The notes: a model not told the origin generated them from the letters alone. Counted from the stretch's first letter, positions 35,324-45,218 are shown. The stretch: DNA of 64,000 bases from Pseudomonadota bacterium (GCA_021779835.1 JAJXZX010000003.1:62001-126000), one strand, 5' to 3'. Translations and numbers: made by a program.

Positions 35324-36181
35324 TCAGTTGCTCACATTGGCGTTGAGGGCATTGAGGCTACGCTGGGCGGCCTCAAAATACTGCGGGTTGGTGTCGATGG
35401 CTTCTTTCAGCAGACCCTTGCCGGTGGCGACATCACCTTGTTTGATCGCGGTCAGCGCCAGCGTGTAGAGCAGTTCGGAATGCTCTGTCTGGGTCATCTG
35501 GATCACGGGTATATCGTATTTGCGCTGCGCCCCGCGCGCGAGGACGAGGTTGTTTTTGGCGGTGAAGAGCGTGGGGTCGTAAGTGAGGGCCTCGAGGAAC
35601 AAGCGTTCAGCGCCGACATAATCGTGGCGGGAAAGTTTCGAAAAGCCCCAGTTGTTGTAAACGCCGGCGGGTTGCGTGGTCATGCCGGCGGCGGTGTCGT
35701 AGAAGCTATCGGCCTTTGCCCATTGTTTGTTGGAGTCGGCGACCATCGCCTCAAGCCGGTAGCGGTCGAAGGACTCATGCGTCGGCGGGATGGCGTTCAG
35801 CACGGATTCGGCCTTTTTCCACTCGTTCGAGCGGATCAGCGCGTCGGCGTAATCGACACTGTCTTCGGGCGTGGCGTCGGGGGCGCTGGTGACCTGCATC
35901 CAGATCTTGGCCGCCTCTGTGGGGCGTTTGGCGCGAACCAGCGATTTGGCAAGGAAACGTTTTTGCGCGGTGCTGTCGGGGTGATTGGCGACGCCCTTGG
36001 AAAAATACGCGACCGCCTCATTCGGGTCGGCAACCGTCATTTCAATTGCGTCAAGGTTGGATTGGTCAGCGGCATTGATGCCCGCGACCTCTTTCTGAAT
36101 TCGGGCTTGTTCTGCCTTTTGACAGCCTGCCAACGAAACTGTGCCAAGAAGGCACAGCGCGATCAGAACCGGGTGGCGCAT
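35324..36181 (-). CDS. tadD: TPR lipoprotein, TadD-like
   Basis: A 285-residue lipoprotein: signal peptide with lipobox LAGC (C20), then several TPR-like helical hairpins (ADPNEAVAYFSKGVANHPDS, NEWKKAESVLNAIPPT and SRHDYVGAERLFLEALTYDP). TadD proteins are outer-membrane pilotins for the Tad secretin. Two such TPR lipoproteins occur in tandem here, and which one serves as TadD is uncertain. Confidence 0.82.
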   Translation of the reverse strand: MRHPVLIALCLLGTVSLAGCQKAEQARIQKEVAGINAADQSNLDAIEMTVADPNEAVAYFSKGVANHPDSTAQKRFLAKSLVRAKRPTEAAKIWMQVTSAPDATPEDSVDYADALIRSNEWKKAESVLNAIPPTHESFDRYRLEAMVADSNKQWAKADSFYDTAAGMTTQPAGVYNNWGFSKLSRHDYVGAERLFLEALTYDPTLFTAKNNLVLARGAQRKYDIPVIQMTQTEHSELLYTLALTAIKQGDVATGKGLLKEAIDTNPQYFEAAQRSLNALNANVSN

Positions 36182-36206
36182 TTTGCGTCCTTTTACTGCT
36201 CAGCAC

Positions 36207-36785
36207 TCAAGGTGTGGAAAGAAGAAGATAGCTGCTGCTACCCCGTCTTACCAAGGAGAATTTCGATGTATTCTGCGGTTGATCATACGCGGATTTGTCC
36301 ATTGCGGCGAGGGCCGCCGTCAGATTTTTGCGGATGACGTCCGATTGGCCACTGTCGAGCGCAAAGGCGTTTTGAAAGACCCCCTTGGCCTCGGGGATTT
36401 TTCCCTCGTTCATCAGAACCACGCCAAGGTTGTTCAGCGCGGGAACGGAGGTTGGATCGAGGAGAAGGGCGCTGCGCAAACGCTCTTCGGCCTGACCGAG
36501 ACGCCCCAGTTTGAGATCGGCAGACCCGATAGCCGACAGAACATCGGCGTTGAGGCCATGTTCGGACGCGGCGCGGTAATATGCGGAAAGGGCGAGTTCG
36601 TATTCGCCTGCCGCCATCAGGCGGTGGCCAACAAGAAGTCCGTCGACCGCTTCGTGGATCACAGGGGTGCCGACGGGCGGCGGCGGGCCTACCCGTTCCG
36701 GCGTGAGTGTGCCCGCGTCACAAGACGCGAGCAGCGCAAACGCGCAGGCCGCAACCGCGATCCTTGTCGTCCGTTTCAGTGTCAC
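36207..36785 (-). CDS. second TPR lipoprotein of the Tad locus
   Basis: A 192-residue lipoprotein: lipobox LASC (C22) after a short signal, a Pro-rich linker (RVGPPPPVGTPVI), and about three TPRs (AAGEYELALSAYYRAASEHG, LGRLGQAEERLRSALLLDP and EGKIPEAKGVFQNAFALDSG). It lies between tadC and the other TPR lipoprotein. Either may be the TadD pilotin. Confidence 0.82.
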   Translation of the reverse strand: MTLKRTTRIAVAACAFALLASCDAGTLTPERVGPPPPVGTPVIHEAVDGLLVGHRLMAAGEYELALSAYYRAASEHGLNADVLSAIGSADLKLGRLGQAEERLRSALLLDPTSVPALNNLGVVLMNEGKIPEAKGVFQNAFALDSGQSDVIRKNLTAALAAMDKSAYDQPQNTSKFSLVRRGSSSYLLLSTP

Positions 36786-36791
36786 GTTCCC

Positions 36792-37781
36792 TCAAAAATG
36801 AGCGCTCGAAAGCGTCGTCGCGATCCCTTGAATGGCGGGGCCAATCAGGATGATCATCAACGGGGGGACGGTGAACAGCATCGTGCCAAGTGTCAACTTT
36901 GTCGGGATGGTATTCGCCTTTTCTTCGGCGCGCATAACCCGTTTGTCACGCATTTCGGACGCGTAGACGCGCAGCGCGTCGGCAATCGAGGTACCAAAGG
37001 TGGCCGACTGCACCAAAACGGTGACGAACGAAGCTACGTCCGGCACACCGCAACGTTCGGCCATGTCCTTTAGCACCGCGACGCGCTGTTTGCCGGCCTT
37101 GACCTCGTGCGAGACGAGTTCAAATTCTTCGGCAAGGGCTGGATAGCCTGCGTTCAGTTCCTTGGCGACGCGCAGGATTGACTGGTCCAGCGACTGGCCT
37201 GCCTCGACACAGACCAGCATCATATCGAGCGCATCCGGAAAGCCCTCGACGATCTCTTGCTGGCGCTTCGCCACCCGCTTCTTGACGTAATGACGCGGCA
37301 GGTAGTAGCCGACCGCGCCGGGCAGCAGCGTATAGAGAAGCATCGACTGCATCGTCAGCGGCGCTTGGGTGTTCTTGATCATCGCATAGATCACGCCGAC
37401 GATCAAAAGGCTGATACCAAACACGAATTGTGCTGCGTGATAGGTCCGAACCGCGTTCTTGGCACGATAACCCGCACGCAGCATTTCCAGTTTGGCCTCA
37501 CCCATCTCTCCCTCGTCTTGGGGCTCGAGAAAGGCCGCAAATTTCTGCAGCTTGTCCGATTTGCCTCCGGGGCGAAGTTCCTGGCCCTTGGGCGCCTTTT
37601 TTGCCTCAGCCTCGAGCTTGAGCGACCGCTGAAGCTTTTCCATCGGGTCGGTGGGGCGCTTCATCATCATGGGAAGGGTCAGCAGGACAAGGAAAAGTCC
37701 CAGGCCGCCAACCGCGATCAGCGGACCAAGCGGCCCCATCGCGCTGACGAGGGTATTATTGATCGTGGACATCATATCCAT
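36792..37781 (-). CDS. tadC: Tad pilus inner-membrane platform protein TadC
   Basis: A GspF/PilC-type platform protein for Flp pilus assembly. The 329-residue protein has an N-terminal membrane helix (PLIAVGGLGLFLVLLTLPMM), a T2SSF domain with FPDALDMMLVCVEAGQSLDQ and the ATFGTSIADALRVYA segment, and C-terminal membrane helices. It is in operon with tadB, 12 bases away. Confidence 0.94.
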   Translation of the reverse strand: MDMMSTINNTLVSAMGPLGPLIAVGGLGLFLVLLTLPMMMKRPTDPMEKLQRSLKLEAEAKKAPKGQELRPGGKSDKLQKFAAFLEPQDEGEMGEAKLEMLRAGYRAKNAVRTYHAAQFVFGISLLIVGVIYAMIKNTQAPLTMQSMLLYTLLPGAVGYYLPRHYVKKRVAKRQQEIVEGFPDALDMMLVCVEAGQSLDQSILRVAKELNAGYPALAEEFELVSHEVKAGKQRVAVLKDMAERCGVPDVASFVTVLVQSATFGTSIADALRVYASEMRDKRVMRAEEKANTIPTKLTLGTMLFTVPPLMIILIGPAIQGIATTLSSAHF

Positions 37782-37793
37782 TTGGAGCCGTCC

Positions 37794-38762
37794 TTAAACT
37801 TTGATGTTGACCATCATGCGCATGAAAATGACGTTGAAGACGAGGAACGCACCAACGATCAGGCAGGCCGGGATGAAGGCCGCGGATTTTTGCACCTCGT
37901 CATAGTAGTGCGGCTGTAGCAGGTTGATCATCACCAGTGCGCCGATCGGAAAAGCCGACAAGAACATGCCGGACCATTTCGCCTCGGCCGTGATTGCCCT
38001 GACGCGGCGGAACAGCTTGAAGCGCGCGCGCACCACTTTGGCCAGACCTTCGAGGATCTCGGCGAGGTTACCGCCCGAGGTTTGCTGGATCGACACGGCG
38101 ACCGCGAGGAAGCGAAGATCCTGCATGTCCATGCGCTCGGCCATCGCCTTGAGACTGTCCGGGATGTTGCCACCATAGGCCGCTTCGTCCGAGATCATGC
38201 CGAATTCGGTGCCCAGCGGATCGGGAACCTCTTTGGCAACGATGTTGATGGCGTTGTTGAACGGATGGCCCACGCGCAAGCTGCGCACCATAAGTTCGAC
38301 GGCGTCGGGAAGCTGCTCTTCCATCAGCGACATGCGTTTCTTGGCTTTTTTGTTGACCCAGGTATAGACGCCGCCCACGCCCATCAGCACGGCGATGCCG
38401 GCCCGGATCGGGGTTGAGGCGGTGGTTCCGAGGGTCAGGCCGACATAGGCGAAGATCGAGACGAGAAACATGATGCCAATCAGGGCCTTCGGCGAGAAGG
38501 CGATGTTCGCTTTCTGCGCTTTGACGGCCAGCATGGAATAAAGCGGGATGCCGCGTGAATTCAGGTGCTGGCTCATTTCCTTGCGGAGTTGGGCAAGCAC
38601 TTCCTCGCGCCCTCCGCCCTTTTCCAACAGGGCAAGGCGGCGGTTGACACGGTTGTTGAGGCTGATGGATTTACCAAAAATCGTCAGGTAAAGCCCTTCG
38701 ACGAGCATGAGGACGCCGACGAAAATCGCAATGTAGATTAGGGGGGCTGCGTTTAATTGCAT
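37794..38762 (-). CDS. tadB: Tad pilus inner-membrane platform protein TadB
   Basis: Paired platform protein with TadC. The 322-residue protein has N-terminal membrane helices (LIYIAIFVGVLMLVEGLYLT), the T2SSF domain (LPDAVELMVRSLRVGHPFNN and QQTSGGNLAEILEGLAKVVR), and C-terminal helices. It is followed by tadC and preceded by tadA (10 bases). Confidence 0.94.
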   Translation of the reverse strand: MQLNAAPLIYIAIFVGVLMLVEGLYLTIFGKSISLNNRVNRRLALLEKGGGREEVLAQLRKEMSQHLNSRGIPLYSMLAVKAQKANIAFSPKALIGIMFLVSIFAYVGLTLGTTASTPIRAGIAVLMGVGGVYTWVNKKAKKRMSLMEEQLPDAVELMVRSLRVGHPFNNAINIVAKEVPDPLGTEFGMISDEAAYGGNIPDSLKAMAERMDMQDLRFLAVAVSIQQTSGGNLAEILEGLAKVVRARFKLFRRVRAITAEAKWSGMFLSAFPIGALVMINLLQPHYYDEVQKSAAFIPACLIVGAFLVFNVIFMRMMVNIKV

Positions 38763-38772
38763 GGCGGTGTCC

Positions 38773-40236
38773 TCAAGGAATGGGATCGAAGATGTCAGCG
38801 GGCAGGTTGTAGCCCCACTGTTTGAAGCGATCGGAATAGTGCGAGCGCACGCCTGTCGCGTTGAAGCGACCGATGATCTTGCCGCTCGGCTCCATGCCCA
38901 GGCGTTCGTAGCGGAACACTTCCTGCATGGAGATCACGTCGCCTTCCATGCCGGTGATCTCGGTGATCGAGACCATGCGGCGCGAGCCGTCTTGCAGACG
39001 CGACGCCTGCACGATGAGGTTCACAGCGGCAGCGATTTGCGAGCGGACGGCCTTGATCGGCATCTCGATCCCGGCCATCGCAACCATGTTTTCCAGACGC
39101 GACACGCCATCGCGGGCAGAGTTGGCGTGGATTGTAGTCATCGAGCCGTCGTGGCCGGTGTTCATGGCCTGCAACATGTCGATAACTTCCTCGCCGCGCG
39201 TTTCGCCGACGATGATGCGATCAGGCCGCATCCGCAGCGCGTTGCGCAAACAGTCGCGCTGCGTGACGGCACCCTTGCCCTCGACGTTGGCGGGGCGGCT
39301 TTCCATGCGGCCGACGTGGACCTGCTGAAGCTGAAGTTCAGCGGTGTCTTCAATCGTCAGGATACGTTCATCATTGGCGATGAAGGACGAGAGCGCGTTC
39401 AGCGTGGTGGTTTTACCCGAACCCGTACCGCCCGAAACGATAATGTTAAGGCGCGTGGCCACGGCGGCCTGAAGATAGGCGGCCATTTCCTCGGTGAAGG
39501 CGCCGAACTTCACCAGATCCGCGATTGCCAGCTTTTCCTTCTTGAACTTACGAATCGAAACCAGGCTGCCGTCGACCGCAACCGGGGGCACCATGGCGTT
39601 GAAACGTGACCCGTCGGCAAGACGGGCGTCCACGTAGGGGTTTGATTCGTCAACGCGACGACCCACGGCGGACACGATCTTGTCGATGATACGCAGAAGG
39701 TGACGTTCGTCTTTGAAGGTGATGTCGGTCAGTTCGAGCTTGCCGTTGCGTTCAACGAAGATGCGCTGTGGGCCGTTTACCAGAATATCGTTGACGGTTT
39801 CGTCTTTTAGCAAGGGCTCCAGCGGGCCGAGGCCCATGACCTCGTCATAAAGCTCCTGGTTGACGGTGACGCGATCGTCCTTGTTGAGGACGATGTTCAT
39901 TTCGTCCAACGCTTCGCTTGCGATGGCGGCAATTTCGGCGCGCAGGCTGGCTTCGGTCGCGGTTTCAAGCGCGGCCAGATTGAGGCTGTCCAGCAGACGT
40001 TTGTGCAATTCGAGCTTGATGTCGCCCAGGCGATCGCGCCGCTTGCGGTCCTTGTCCATGGCCACGGCTTGCGCCGCAGGTTTCGGGGCAGCCGTGGCCT
40101 GCACCCGCGGCGCTGGTGCCATACCAGCGGTGGGTTTTACCGCAGGAGCGGGCGTTGCCTGTGTGACCTTGGCCAAGGTCGCCGCCGCACTTGCGGCCCC
40201 GACCTCGTCCTTCTTGAAGCGCGAAAACATCGCCAT
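38773..40236 (-). CDS. tadA: Tad pilus assembly ATPase TadA/CpaF
   Basis: Hexameric secretion ATPase powering Flp pilus extension. The 487-residue protein has an Ala/Pro/Lys-rich N-terminal extension (about 1-65), the CpaF N-terminal domain, Walker A GGTGSGKT (269-276), the Asp and His boxes ([15 protein letters not shown] and [16 protein letters not shown]), and a Walker B region [15 protein letters not shown]. It lies four bases after tadZ. Confidence 0.96.
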   Translation of the reverse strand: MAMFSRFKKDEVGAASAAATLAKVTQATPAPAVKPTAGMAPAPRVQATAAPKPAAQAVAMDKDRKRRDRLGDIKLELHKRLLDSLNLAALETATEASLRAEIAAIASEALDEMNIVLNKDDRVTVNQELYDEVMGLGPLEPLLKDETVNDILVNGPQRIFVERNGKLELTDITFKDERHLLRIIDKIVSAVGRRVDESNPYVDARLADGSRFNAMVPPVAVDGSLVSIRKFKKEKLAIADLVKFGAFTEEMAAYLQAAVATRLNIIVSGGTGSGKTTTLNALSSFIANDERILTIEDTAELQLQQVHVGRMESRPANVEGKGAVTQRDCLRNALRMRPDRIIVGETRGEEVIDMLQAMNTGHDGSMTTIHANSARDGVSRLENMVAMAGIEMPIKAVRSQIAAAVNLIVQASRLQDGSRRMVSITEITGMEGDVISMQEVFRYERLGMEPSGKIIGRFNATGVRSHYSDRFKQWGYNLPADIFDPIP

Positions 40237-40240
40237 CTGA

Positions 40241-41509
40241 TTACTTAACCTTTCCTGCTTCAGCGGCCTTGTTCAGGTCGAAAAGCGATTTCGCCAATTT
40301 TTGAATTTCCTTGCGCAGCGGATTCTTGGCAGCTGTTTCGGCCAACGGCAGCCCGTGGTCATTAGCCTGCGTTACTTGACGCGTGCCGTCCGGCAGCATG
40401 ATATCAATAACGATATCAAGGCTTTCGGCCATGCGTTTGGCGCGCGACTTGCCCGAAAGGTCGGTGAACTTCGGGGCGCGGTTCAACGCGAAGCGCAACT
40501 TTTCGAACGGTAGATCCTCGGCCTTCAGGGCGCGGATCAGGCGCAGCGCATTCTGGGCCGAACGCATATCGAGCTCTACCAGCGCGAAATAAACATGCGC
40601 CTGATGAAGGACGGCTTCGGTCCATTGCACGACCGTTTTGGGCATGTCGATGATGACGAAGTCGAAGTTGGTCTTGGCAAAATTGATCAGGCGTTCGATG
40701 TCGTCGGCGGTGACGATGTCAAGCGGCAGCATCTCTGCGGGCGACGTGAAGACGTGCAGTTTGTCGTTGAACGTCTGCAACGACTGGATAAAGGCATCTG
40801 TGTCGAGGCCAGCCGTATCGGACAGCACATCATAGATGGCATCGCGGCGCGGCATGTCGAGATAGGTCGCGACAGAGCCACCCTGGAAATCGAGGTCGAG
40901 AATGCAGACGCGGGGCGCGTCTTTTTTGCTGATCGTCGCCAGTTCCCAAGCCAAGTTGACCGCGAAAGTGGTGGAGCCAGAGCCGCCCGCAAGACCGTGG
41001 ACCGGCAGCACGACGCCGTCGCGGTCGTTATTCCCTTTGAACGAGGGCGTGGCGACCGCCTGCGCTTCGGGAACCACGGCAAGGGGGTGCGCGACCGGCG
41101 CAGGCTGACGGATGCGTTCGATCGCTTCGCGAAGGGCGCCTTCGGGCAGGGGATAGGGCACGAAATCATCCGCGCCGAACCGCAGCATCTGGTGCAGCAC
41201 GATAGGGCTGACCTCTTCCGCGATCAGGATTACCCGGATATTGCGCGATTTCGCCTGCTTGATCAGCTCACTGATCCGGCTGAGGTCGGCTTCATCCTTG
41301 TCATCGACGGCAATTGCTACAAATTCGAGCGAATCTGCATCGGGTTGCGTCAGGAAAAGGGTGGCGTCGTTGAACGACAGGTCCCCCCAGCTTTCACCAA
41401 GTTCCGCTTCCATGTCCTCGATCAAGAGATCGAAGTTTTGAACGTCGCGCGAAATCGTGCAAGCCACGATCGGTGCCGTTTCTGGCTTCAGCGCTGCCAC
41501 ATTCGTCAT
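40241..41509 (-). CDS. tadZ: Tad pilus localisation protein TadZ/CpaE
   Basis: ParA/MinD-like protein that places the Tad apparatus at the pole. The 422-residue protein has a receiver-like N-terminal domain (about 1-130, with ILIAEEVSPIVLHQMLRFGA) and an ATPase domain. The P-loop is GLAGGSGSTTFAVNLAWELA, lacking the usual signature Lys and so atypical. The ATG at 41509 (MTNVAALKPETAP) is chosen because a ribosome-site-like AGGACGTGAGG precedes it. It is upstream of tadA. Confidence 0.9.
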   Translation of the reverse strand: MTNVAALKPETAPIVACTISRDVQNFDLLIEDMEAELGESWGDLSFNDATLFLTQPDADSLEFVAIAVDDKDEADLSRISELIKQAKSRNIRVILIAEEVSPIVLHQMLRFGADDFVPYPLPEGALREAIERIRQPAPVAHPLAVVPEAQAVATPSFKGNNDRDGVVLPVHGLAGGSGSTTFAVNLAWELATISKKDAPRVCILDLDFQGGSVATYLDMPRRDAIYDVLSDTAGLDTDAFIQSLQTFNDKLHVFTSPAEMLPLDIVTADDIERLINFAKTNFDFVIIDMPKTVVQWTEAVLHQAHVYFALVELDMRSAQNALRLIRALKAEDLPFEKLRFALNRAPKFTDLSGKSRAKRMAESLDIVIDIMLPDGTRQVTQANDHGLPLAETAAKNPLRKEIQKLAKSLFDLNKAAEAGKVK

Positions 41510-41741
41510 TGCCTCACGTCCTTCTGTTGCCGGGTTTGGACGATCTGGCGGTAATCCGGGTGGGTTAGACCTGCTCATTACCGGTGCCGCCTCGTCCTTG
41601 CCGTGCGCGACTCAGGGTCACGCTTCCTTCTCTCTCTGCGACGTTGGAGGAGAATGTTGGCAACATTGGGGCTAAAAATCCGTCATTATCCGGCGTTTTC
41701 ACGCCAGTCGCGGAACGTAGCGGCCAAGAGACGGAATTGGA

Positions 41742-42395
41742 TTATTTAGTGGGGGCGGCTGGCGCTGCGCCGCTGGTGGCGACACTGCCACCGACTGTGG
41801 CAGGCTGCGCAGAGGCAACATAGCTGCGGTAGATGATGGCGGCGTATTGCCCGTCAAGCAGCATGGAATTGTTTTTGACGAAGCCCGACACATCGGTAAG
41901 CGCACGGCGGTTCGCACGCTCCGGGGCTTGGACCGGAATAAGGGGTTGTGTCTTGCCATAGGACACGACCGCCTCGAGACGCGAGCGAGCGATGCCCTGG
42001 CTGGCCAGATAGGCGACCACAGCGCGCGCGCGGCGCATGCCAAGCGTCTTGTTGTACGCTTCAGATCCTACGAGGTCGGTGTAGCCAAAGACGCGGAAGC
42101 GGACCTCGGGGAATTGACGGATCCACGTGGCCTGTTCGCGCAGGATGGCTTGCGCAGATGGGTCAAGAACGGCGCTGTCGAAGGCAAAGTTTACCGTGTT
42201 GTGCACTTCTTTGGCGAAGCGGCGCGACAGGTCGATTGCATAGCCTTTTTGCCCCGTCTCAACCGCGACGTTGTTCGCAGTAGGCTGACCCAGCGTGCCA
42301 TGGAACATGTCGTTACCGGCGGGCGTGTTACATCCGGCAAGCGCAACCAGGCCGACACAAAGGATCACATTCCGCATCTTTTCCCGCGTCGCCAT
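41742..42395 (-). CDS. OmpA-family lipoprotein of the Tad locus
   Basis: A 217-residue outer-membrane lipoprotein with lipobox LAGC (C22) and a C-terminal OmpA-like peptidoglycan-binding domain (NFAFDSAVLDPSAQAILREQ, then GYTDLVGSEAYNKTLGMRRA). It probably anchors the Tad secretin to the cell wall. The start may be ATG 42395 or ATG 42377; the former has AAGGG upstream. It lies between rcpA and tadZ, a common site for OmpA-like genes in alphaproteobacterial tad clusters. Confidence 0.85.
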   Translation of the reverse strand: MATREKMRNVILCVGLVALAGCNTPAGNDMFHGTLGQPTANNVAVETGQKGYAIDLSRRFAKEVHNTVNFAFDSAVLDPSAQAILREQATWIRQFPEVRFRVFGYTDLVGSEAYNKTLGMRRARAVVAYLASQGIARSRLEAVVSYGKTQPLIPVQAPERANRRALTDVSGFVKNNSMLLDGQYAAIIYRSYVASAQPATVGGSVATSGAAPAAPTK

Positions 42396-42406
42396 TCTTT
42401 GCACCC

Positions 42407-43801
42407 TTAGTTCATCACATAGCCGTAAGAGCCGCTGAAGTCTTGCTTGGCGACCTCACCAGCTTTGCCCACGACCTTGCCATAAAGGAAGAGGTCTTTT
42501 TCACTAGGCGGTGCCACACGGTCGGTCGGCATCGCGAGTACTGTGCTGCGGGTCGGCGAAACCAAGTGCGGGGTCACGATAATGACCAGCTCACTTTGAT
42601 TGCGCTGAAAGTCGGTGCTGCGGAACAGCGCGCCAAGGATCGGGATGTCACCCAGCCATGGCACCTGACCAATCAGATCGGTGAAGTTGTCTTGCAGCAG
42701 GCCTGCAATCGCAAAGCTTTCGCCATCGCGCATTTCGACCGTGGTCGAGGTTTTGCGCGTTTTGAACGCGTTTACGGTGAAGCCGTTGTTTGTGTAGCTG
42801 ACCGAGGGGTCGATGGCCGACACTTCGGCCTCGATTTTCAGGTTGATCGTGTTGCCGTCCACCACGGTCGGCGTGAAGTTCAGGCCGACACCGAAGGGTT
42901 TATATTGAACGGTGACGCCGCCATTGCCGTCCTGCACCGGGATCGGATATTCGCCGCCCGCAAGGAATTTGGCCTGCTGGCCCGACAATGCGGTCAAGTT
43001 CGGCTCGGCCAGTGTGCGCACGGCACCCTTGGATTCCAGCGCCTGTAGCAGAACCGCGAATTGCAGGCTGCCGGCCGAGAACCCAAGCGTGATAGCGCCT
43101 TGCGAATTGGTGGCGGTCGGGGCGACGCCGCCCTTGAAGACAGAGGCATTGTTCGTGCCATTGGCGAAAGTGCCGTTGCCGCCCAGAACGCCGACTTTGG
43201 AGCCGCCGTTGATCGCAAGGCTGGATGACAGGCTTTTTTCCACCGATCGCTGCATTTCAGCGAAGCGCACCTGCAACATGACCTGCTGCGTGCCGCCGAC
43301 GCTCAACAAGTTGGAGACCCGGCCCGGCGCATAGCGTTGCGCAAGTTCGACGGCGCGGTCGAGGCGCGACGCGCTGGAAACGGTGCCGGAAAGCGCGATG
43401 CCGTCATTGGCAGTCCGCACATCGATGTTTTCGTTCGGAAGGATTTGCTTCAGGCGTTCTTTAAGTTCTGCGACGTCGGGCGTCACCTGCACTTCGACGT
43501 TGGTAATCAGTTTGCCGCCGGCACCCAGCAGCGTCAGCGTTGTGCGGCCGGGCGCTTTGCCAAGCACATAGATGGTCTTGTCGGAAAGGGTCGAAATGTC
43601 TGCAATGCCAGGGTTGGCAACCGAAAGCTCCGCGAAGGGCGTATCGCTTTCGACGACAACCGCGCGGTTCATCGGCACAGCCAGAGCAGTCGCTGGCGCG
43701 CCGCCCATGACGTGCAGCGTTTCTGCTCGCGCCACCGGTGGAACGCCCACCACCAAAGCAACCCCCAAAAGGCTTGCCTGACAAAGTCTGAAAATACTCA
43801 T
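42407..43801 (-). CDS. rcpA: Tad pilus secretin RcpA/CpaC
   Basis: Outer-membrane secretin pore of the Flp pilus. The 464-residue protein has a signal peptide (MSIFRLCQASLLGVALVVGV, then PPVARA), an N-terminal domain with VSVANPG-like repeats (SVANPGIADISTLSDKTIYV), a BON-like segment, and the secretin domain with LLQALESKGAVRTLAEPNLT, then GQQAKFLAGGEYPIPV and the terminal VPWLGDIPILGALFR motif. A hairpin terminator lies between rcpC and this gene. Confidence 0.94.
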   Translation of the reverse strand: MSIFRLCQASLLGVALVVGVPPVARAETLHVMGGAPATALAVPMNRAVVVESDTPFAELSVANPGIADISTLSDKTIYVLGKAPGRTTLTLLGAGGKLITNVEVQVTPDVAELKERLKQILPNENIDVRTANDGIALSGTVSSASRLDRAVELAQRYAPGRVSNLLSVGGTQQVMLQVRFAEMQRSVEKSLSSSLAINGGSKVGVLGGNGTFANGTNNASVFKGGVAPTATNSQGAITLGFSAGSLQFAVLLQALESKGAVRTLAEPNLTALSGQQAKFLAGGEYPIPVQDGNGGVTVQYKPFGVGLNFTPTVVDGNTINLKIEAEVSAIDPSVSYTNNGFTVNAFKTRKTSTTVEMRDGESFAIAGLLQDNFTDLIGQVPWLGDIPILGALFRSTDFQRNQSELVIIVTPHLVSPTRSTVLAMPTDRVAPPSEKDLFLYGKVVGKAGEVAKQDFSGSYGYVMN

Positions 43802-43999
43802 GTGACCCGCCTCTCCGATCACGCCCATACGAGGGTCTTACTGCCCTAATTGACAAAAACAATGCGTCAATCGGGGATTATTTGCAAGAATCAAACGTTT
43901 GCAGGGCGAATCGTATGTGGATAAGTGGCAACAACAACGCAATTCTGGGGAGTTCTGTCTGCGTGCCTACCATATGCGGTAGCGCCCAGCATAAAGAAA

Positions 44000-44015
44000 G
44001 GGCCCTTTCGGGCCC
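44000..44015 (-). terminator. intrinsic terminator between rcpC and rcpA
   Basis: Stem GGGCCC / GGGCCC with a GAAA tetraloop on the minus strand, followed by TTTCTTT, 10 bases after the rcpC stop. It should stop most transcription from the flp-rcpC part before rcpA, splitting the pilus locus into separate transcription units. Confidence 0.75.
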
Positions 44016-44025
44016 CTTCTTGTCG

Positions 44026-44880
44026 TCAGTTGGTGCAGGGGATCGGAACTTCGGTGACTTTGTCGCCGTTACGTTGACGAATTGTGCAGACCTTCGGTGC
44101 CTCGACAGCTGCGGCTGGCGCGATTGCTTTGGCCTGGATGCCGAGCAGACGGTTCGAGTCAACTTCAACCGCCGACGCGACGCTGCTATCATTGTTGCCA
44201 ACCAGCGACATCGACAGCTTCCCGGTCGCCTGAGCCTGAGCGAGGGTGGCCACCTGTTGCGGCGTCGCCTCCACCGTGATGGTGCGTGCGATGATGGTCG
44301 CGGTGGTCTGCGAGTTGCTTGATGTCTGATCGACAGCGATCACATTGACGCCGGGTTCGATCAAGCGGGTAACGTCACCGGTGGCGCCGCCGCCGTTGCC
44401 CGTCCAGTAGATATCGACGTGATCGCTGGGGCGGAGGAAGCCGGAGACGCCAGACGCCACATCCACACGAATCGCGAACGCGCGCATGCCCTTGGCAAGC
44501 AGGGTTGTGATGCCCGCGTCTTCGCCCGGTTTGGTCACGGCGCTGCTCAGGATCGGCTCGAATTGATCCGTGGCGCGCAGGACGATGCGCGCTTTGTTGT
44601 CACCCGCGGGGAAAAGGATCGCCGGATCGGTGAACGCGGTTTTCGGCAAGGCGTCCTTCGGCCAGGCGATCATCTGGATATCGTCCTTGTTCAGGATATC
44701 CCCATAGGCGAGCGCCTTTTTTGCGACGAATACGTTGACGGTAGGAATGGCCTGCGTCTGCCCAGCTCTCGCGCGTTCGAGTGCCACCGCGTTCTGATTG
44801 ATGATGCCTCTTGCCATGTAAACCGCGAAGCCCGCCAGAGCGAGGCCCAAGACTAGGACCAGACCAAATACCATACGCAT
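44026..44880 (-). CDS. rcpC: Flp pilus assembly protein RcpC/CpaB
   Basis: Periplasmic/outer-membrane associated protein with a SAF domain. The 284-residue protein has an N-terminal anchor (GLVLVLGLALAGFAVYMARG), the SAF region (VNVFVAKKALAYGDILNKDD, then IQMIAWP), and a RcpC domain with GMRAFAIRVDVASGVSGFLR and PSDHVDIYWTG. Transcribed after flp1 and before the terminator at 44000. Confidence 0.93.
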   Translation of the reverse strand: MRMVFGLVLVLGLALAGFAVYMARGIINQNAVALERARAGQTQAIPTVNVFVAKKALAYGDILNKDDIQMIAWPKDALPKTAFTDPAILFPAGDNKARIVLRATDQFEPILSSAVTKPGEDAGITTLLAKGMRAFAIRVDVASGVSGFLRPSDHVDIYWTGNGGGATGDVTRLIEPGVNVIAVDQTSSNSQTTATIIARTITVEATPQQVATLAQAQATGKLSMSLVGNNDSSVASAVEVDSNRLLGIQAKAIAPAAAVEAPKVCTIRQRNGDKVTEVPIPCTN

Positions 44881-45023
44881 TACGTTTCCCTTTCGAAGGT
44901 ATCTTCACGGTAGCAAGGCGCGTTGCCCTTATGCCGGAATATCAAACGTGTATTATTCAGACGATTGTGGCGGTTTCATGGACAATCGGTGGCGCGCGCC
45001 TGATGTCATGGCGCGCAGCAAAA

Positions 45024-45218
45024 TTAGTTACCGGCGCCGACCGAGACGTTGGCGATGTAGGTGCCAACCTGGGTCGCAACGCTATTAGTGCTGAGCAGGA
45101 TCGGGCCCATGGCGAGCATGCCGATGCCGATGATTGCAGCTGTCAGGACCACCCAATCGACGGTTACAGCGCCGTCTTCGTTCAGAAAGAATCCCTTGAT
45201 CCACATTGTCGTGTCCAT
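45024..45218 (-). CDS. Flp-type pilin, variant copy
   Basis: A 64-residue Flp prepilin. It has a short leader ending NEDG, then AVTVDWVVLTAAIIGIGMLA as the hydrophobic stalk. The two residues normally Glu5-Tyr6 after the cleavage Gly are Asp-Trp. The C-terminal part (SVATQVGTYIANVSVGAGN) differs from the other two pilins. It lies closest to rcpC and is separate from the tandem pair by a terminator. Confidence 0.85.
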   Translation of the reverse strand: MDTTMWIKGFFLNEDGAVTVDWVVLTAAIIGIGMLAMGPILLSTNSVATQVGTYIANVSVGAGN

